From: Sulfurovum sp.
Lineage (GTDB): Bacteria > Campylobacterota > Campylobacteria > Campylobacterales > Sulfurovaceae
Length of the DNA: 6,911 nucleotides
Direction of reading: 5' to 3'
Assembly: GCA_015493425.1 (NCBI GenBank)
Contig: WGDG01000149.1
Span: forward strand, 1 to 6,911
The stretch's first letter is position 1; every line of letters begins with the position of its first letter. Positions 6,549 through 6,911 of this stretch are shown here, piece after piece. Position numbers and translations under genes: made by a program. The notes below the pieces were generated by a model. That model saw only the letters and a program-made list of their open reading frames with translations, was not told the origin of the DNA and searched no databases.

Positions 6549-6577
6549 TTGACTTTAAAGGACTTTTTCTCTATAAT
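6549..6577 (+). promoter_or_regulatory. Sigma-70 promoter of the tRNA-Asn pair
   Basis: TTGACT (6549-6554; 5 of 6 to TTGACA) and TATAAT (6572-6577; 6 of 6) are separated by exactly 17 bases, the optimal spacing. Transcription should start near 6584-6585, about 15 bases ahead of the first tRNA. It overlaps the end of the radical SAM gene by nothing and starts 7 bases after its stop. The strong -35 is unusual for this phylum and fits a stable-RNA promoter. Confidence 0.85.
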
Positions 6578-6598
6578 CCCATTCACAAATTTAACTGT

Positions 6599-6673
6599 TC
6601 CGGCATAGCTCAGCGGTAGAGTAGATGACTGTTAATCATTTGGTCCCAGGTTCGAATCCTGGTGCCGGAGCCA
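6599..6673 (+). tRNA. tRNA-Asn (anticodon GUU), first copy
   Basis: A 75-base cloverleaf with encoded CCA. The acceptor stem TCCGGCA (6599-6605) pairs perfectly with TGCCGGA (6663-6669), followed by discriminator G6670 and CCA (6671-6673). The D-arm is GCTC/GAGT. The anticodon stem GATGA/TCATT holds the loop CTGTTAA with anticodon GTT at 6631-6633. The T-arm is CCAGG-TTCGAAT-CCTGG. GUU reads both Asn codons, AAC and AAU. It is first in a two-tRNA transcript driven by the promoter at 6549-6577. Confidence 0.97.
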
Positions 6674-6702
6674 CTTTTAGGTTTGTAACTTCTTACAATC
6701 AT

Positions 6703-6777
<75 letters not shown>

Positions 6778-6816
6778 CCTCCTAAAATCTTTCATAATAC
6801 TATATACATATCTTAG

Positions 6817-6834
6817 TTCTATTTTATAATAGAA
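6817..6834. repeat. AT-rich inverted repeat downstream of the tRNAs
   Basis: TTCTATT (6817-6823) and AATAGAA (6828-6834) are perfect 7-bp arms around TTAT. It is too AT-rich and lacks a following T-run, so it is a poor terminator. It sits just upstream of the TATAAT at 6839-6844 and could instead be an operator; chance is also possible in such AT-rich DNA. Confidence 0.3.
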
Positions 6835-6838
6835 AAGC

Positions 6839-6882
6839 TATAATTATTACCTGTTTGTTGTTTTATTGATAATTATCAATAA
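6839..6882 (+). promoter_or_regulatory. Candidate promoter -10 with a Fur-box-like palindromic operator for a gene beyond the window
   Basis: TATAAT at 6839-6844 is a perfect -10 box without a clear -35. About 19 bases downstream, TTATTGATAATTATCAATAA (6863-6882) is a perfect 20-bp palindrome. Its GATAAT/ATTATC half-sites resemble the ferric uptake regulator consensus, and aligning from 6868 gives 13 of 19 matches to the classical 19-bp box. The core is 3 bp shorter than the usual 7-1-7 arrangement, so another repressor is possible. AAGGGA at 6901-6906 may be the ribosome binding site of a gene starting at or past the edge. The rest of 6778-6911 holds no gene. Confidence 0.45.
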
Positions 6883-6911
6883 TATTTTGCCGTAATAATG
6901 AAGGGAAATGT

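Noticed and set aside
6554..6570. CTTTAAAG followed by GACTTTTTCT after the radical SAM stop as an intrinsic terminator.
   Set aside because: The palindrome is all A/T in its core and too short for a stable stem, and the bases are better explained as the spacer of the tRNA promoter.
6898..6911. ATG at 6898 or 6908 as start of a downstream gene.
   Set aside because: The first has no ribosome binding site and the second is too close to AAGGGA; only 3-14 bases of frame remain, so no coding call can be supported.

Overview
The window looks like chromosomal DNA from a free-living member of the Campylobacterota (Epsilonproteobacteria), most like a Sulfurovum/Sulfurimonas-type organism. The evidence is GyrA with a native Thr at position 86 as in Campylobacter, the gyrA-asd adjacency, a hemE/radical-SAM pair, and AT-rich intergenic regions with good -10 boxes but poor -35 boxes. 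This placement is by recollection of families and gene order, not by a search.

Layout, all genes on the + strand. Positions 1-77 hold the C-terminal end of an unidentified gene. After a 153-bp AT-rich leader comes a tight cluster: gyrA (231-2750), asd (2752-3789), a YqhA/UPF0114 membrane protein (3793-4362) and hemE (4362-5402). Junctions are +1, +3 and -1 nt, so this is almost certainly one transcription unit. It joins DNA topology, aspartate-family amino acid/cell-wall precursor synthesis, an uncharacterised inner-membrane protein and haem synthesis, so it is a housekeeping operon rather than a pathway operon.

The most unusual part is 5375-5650, between hemE and a radical SAM gene (COG0731 type). 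A perfect 17-bp hairpin covers the end of hemE. It is followed at once by a roughly 215-bp insertion-like block (5414-5628), bounded by 7-bp-periodic repeats in opposite orientation on the two sides. Inside is a 46-codon ORF that reads as the two ends of a four-helix-bundle (S23 / 23S rRNA intervening-sequence) protein joined in frame with the middle missing. The only available start codon for the radical SAM gene lies inside this block, so its first 16 residues or so are encoded by the end of the remnant and the 7-bp repeats.

The right end carries a textbook sigma-70 promoter (TTGACT, 17 bp, TATAAT) driving two tandem tRNA-Asn(GUU) genes whose stems differ by compensatory base-pair changes. 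Past them is a non-coding AT-rich stretch with a TATAAT box and a perfect 20-bp palindrome resembling a Fur operator, probably the control region of a gene starting beyond the edge.
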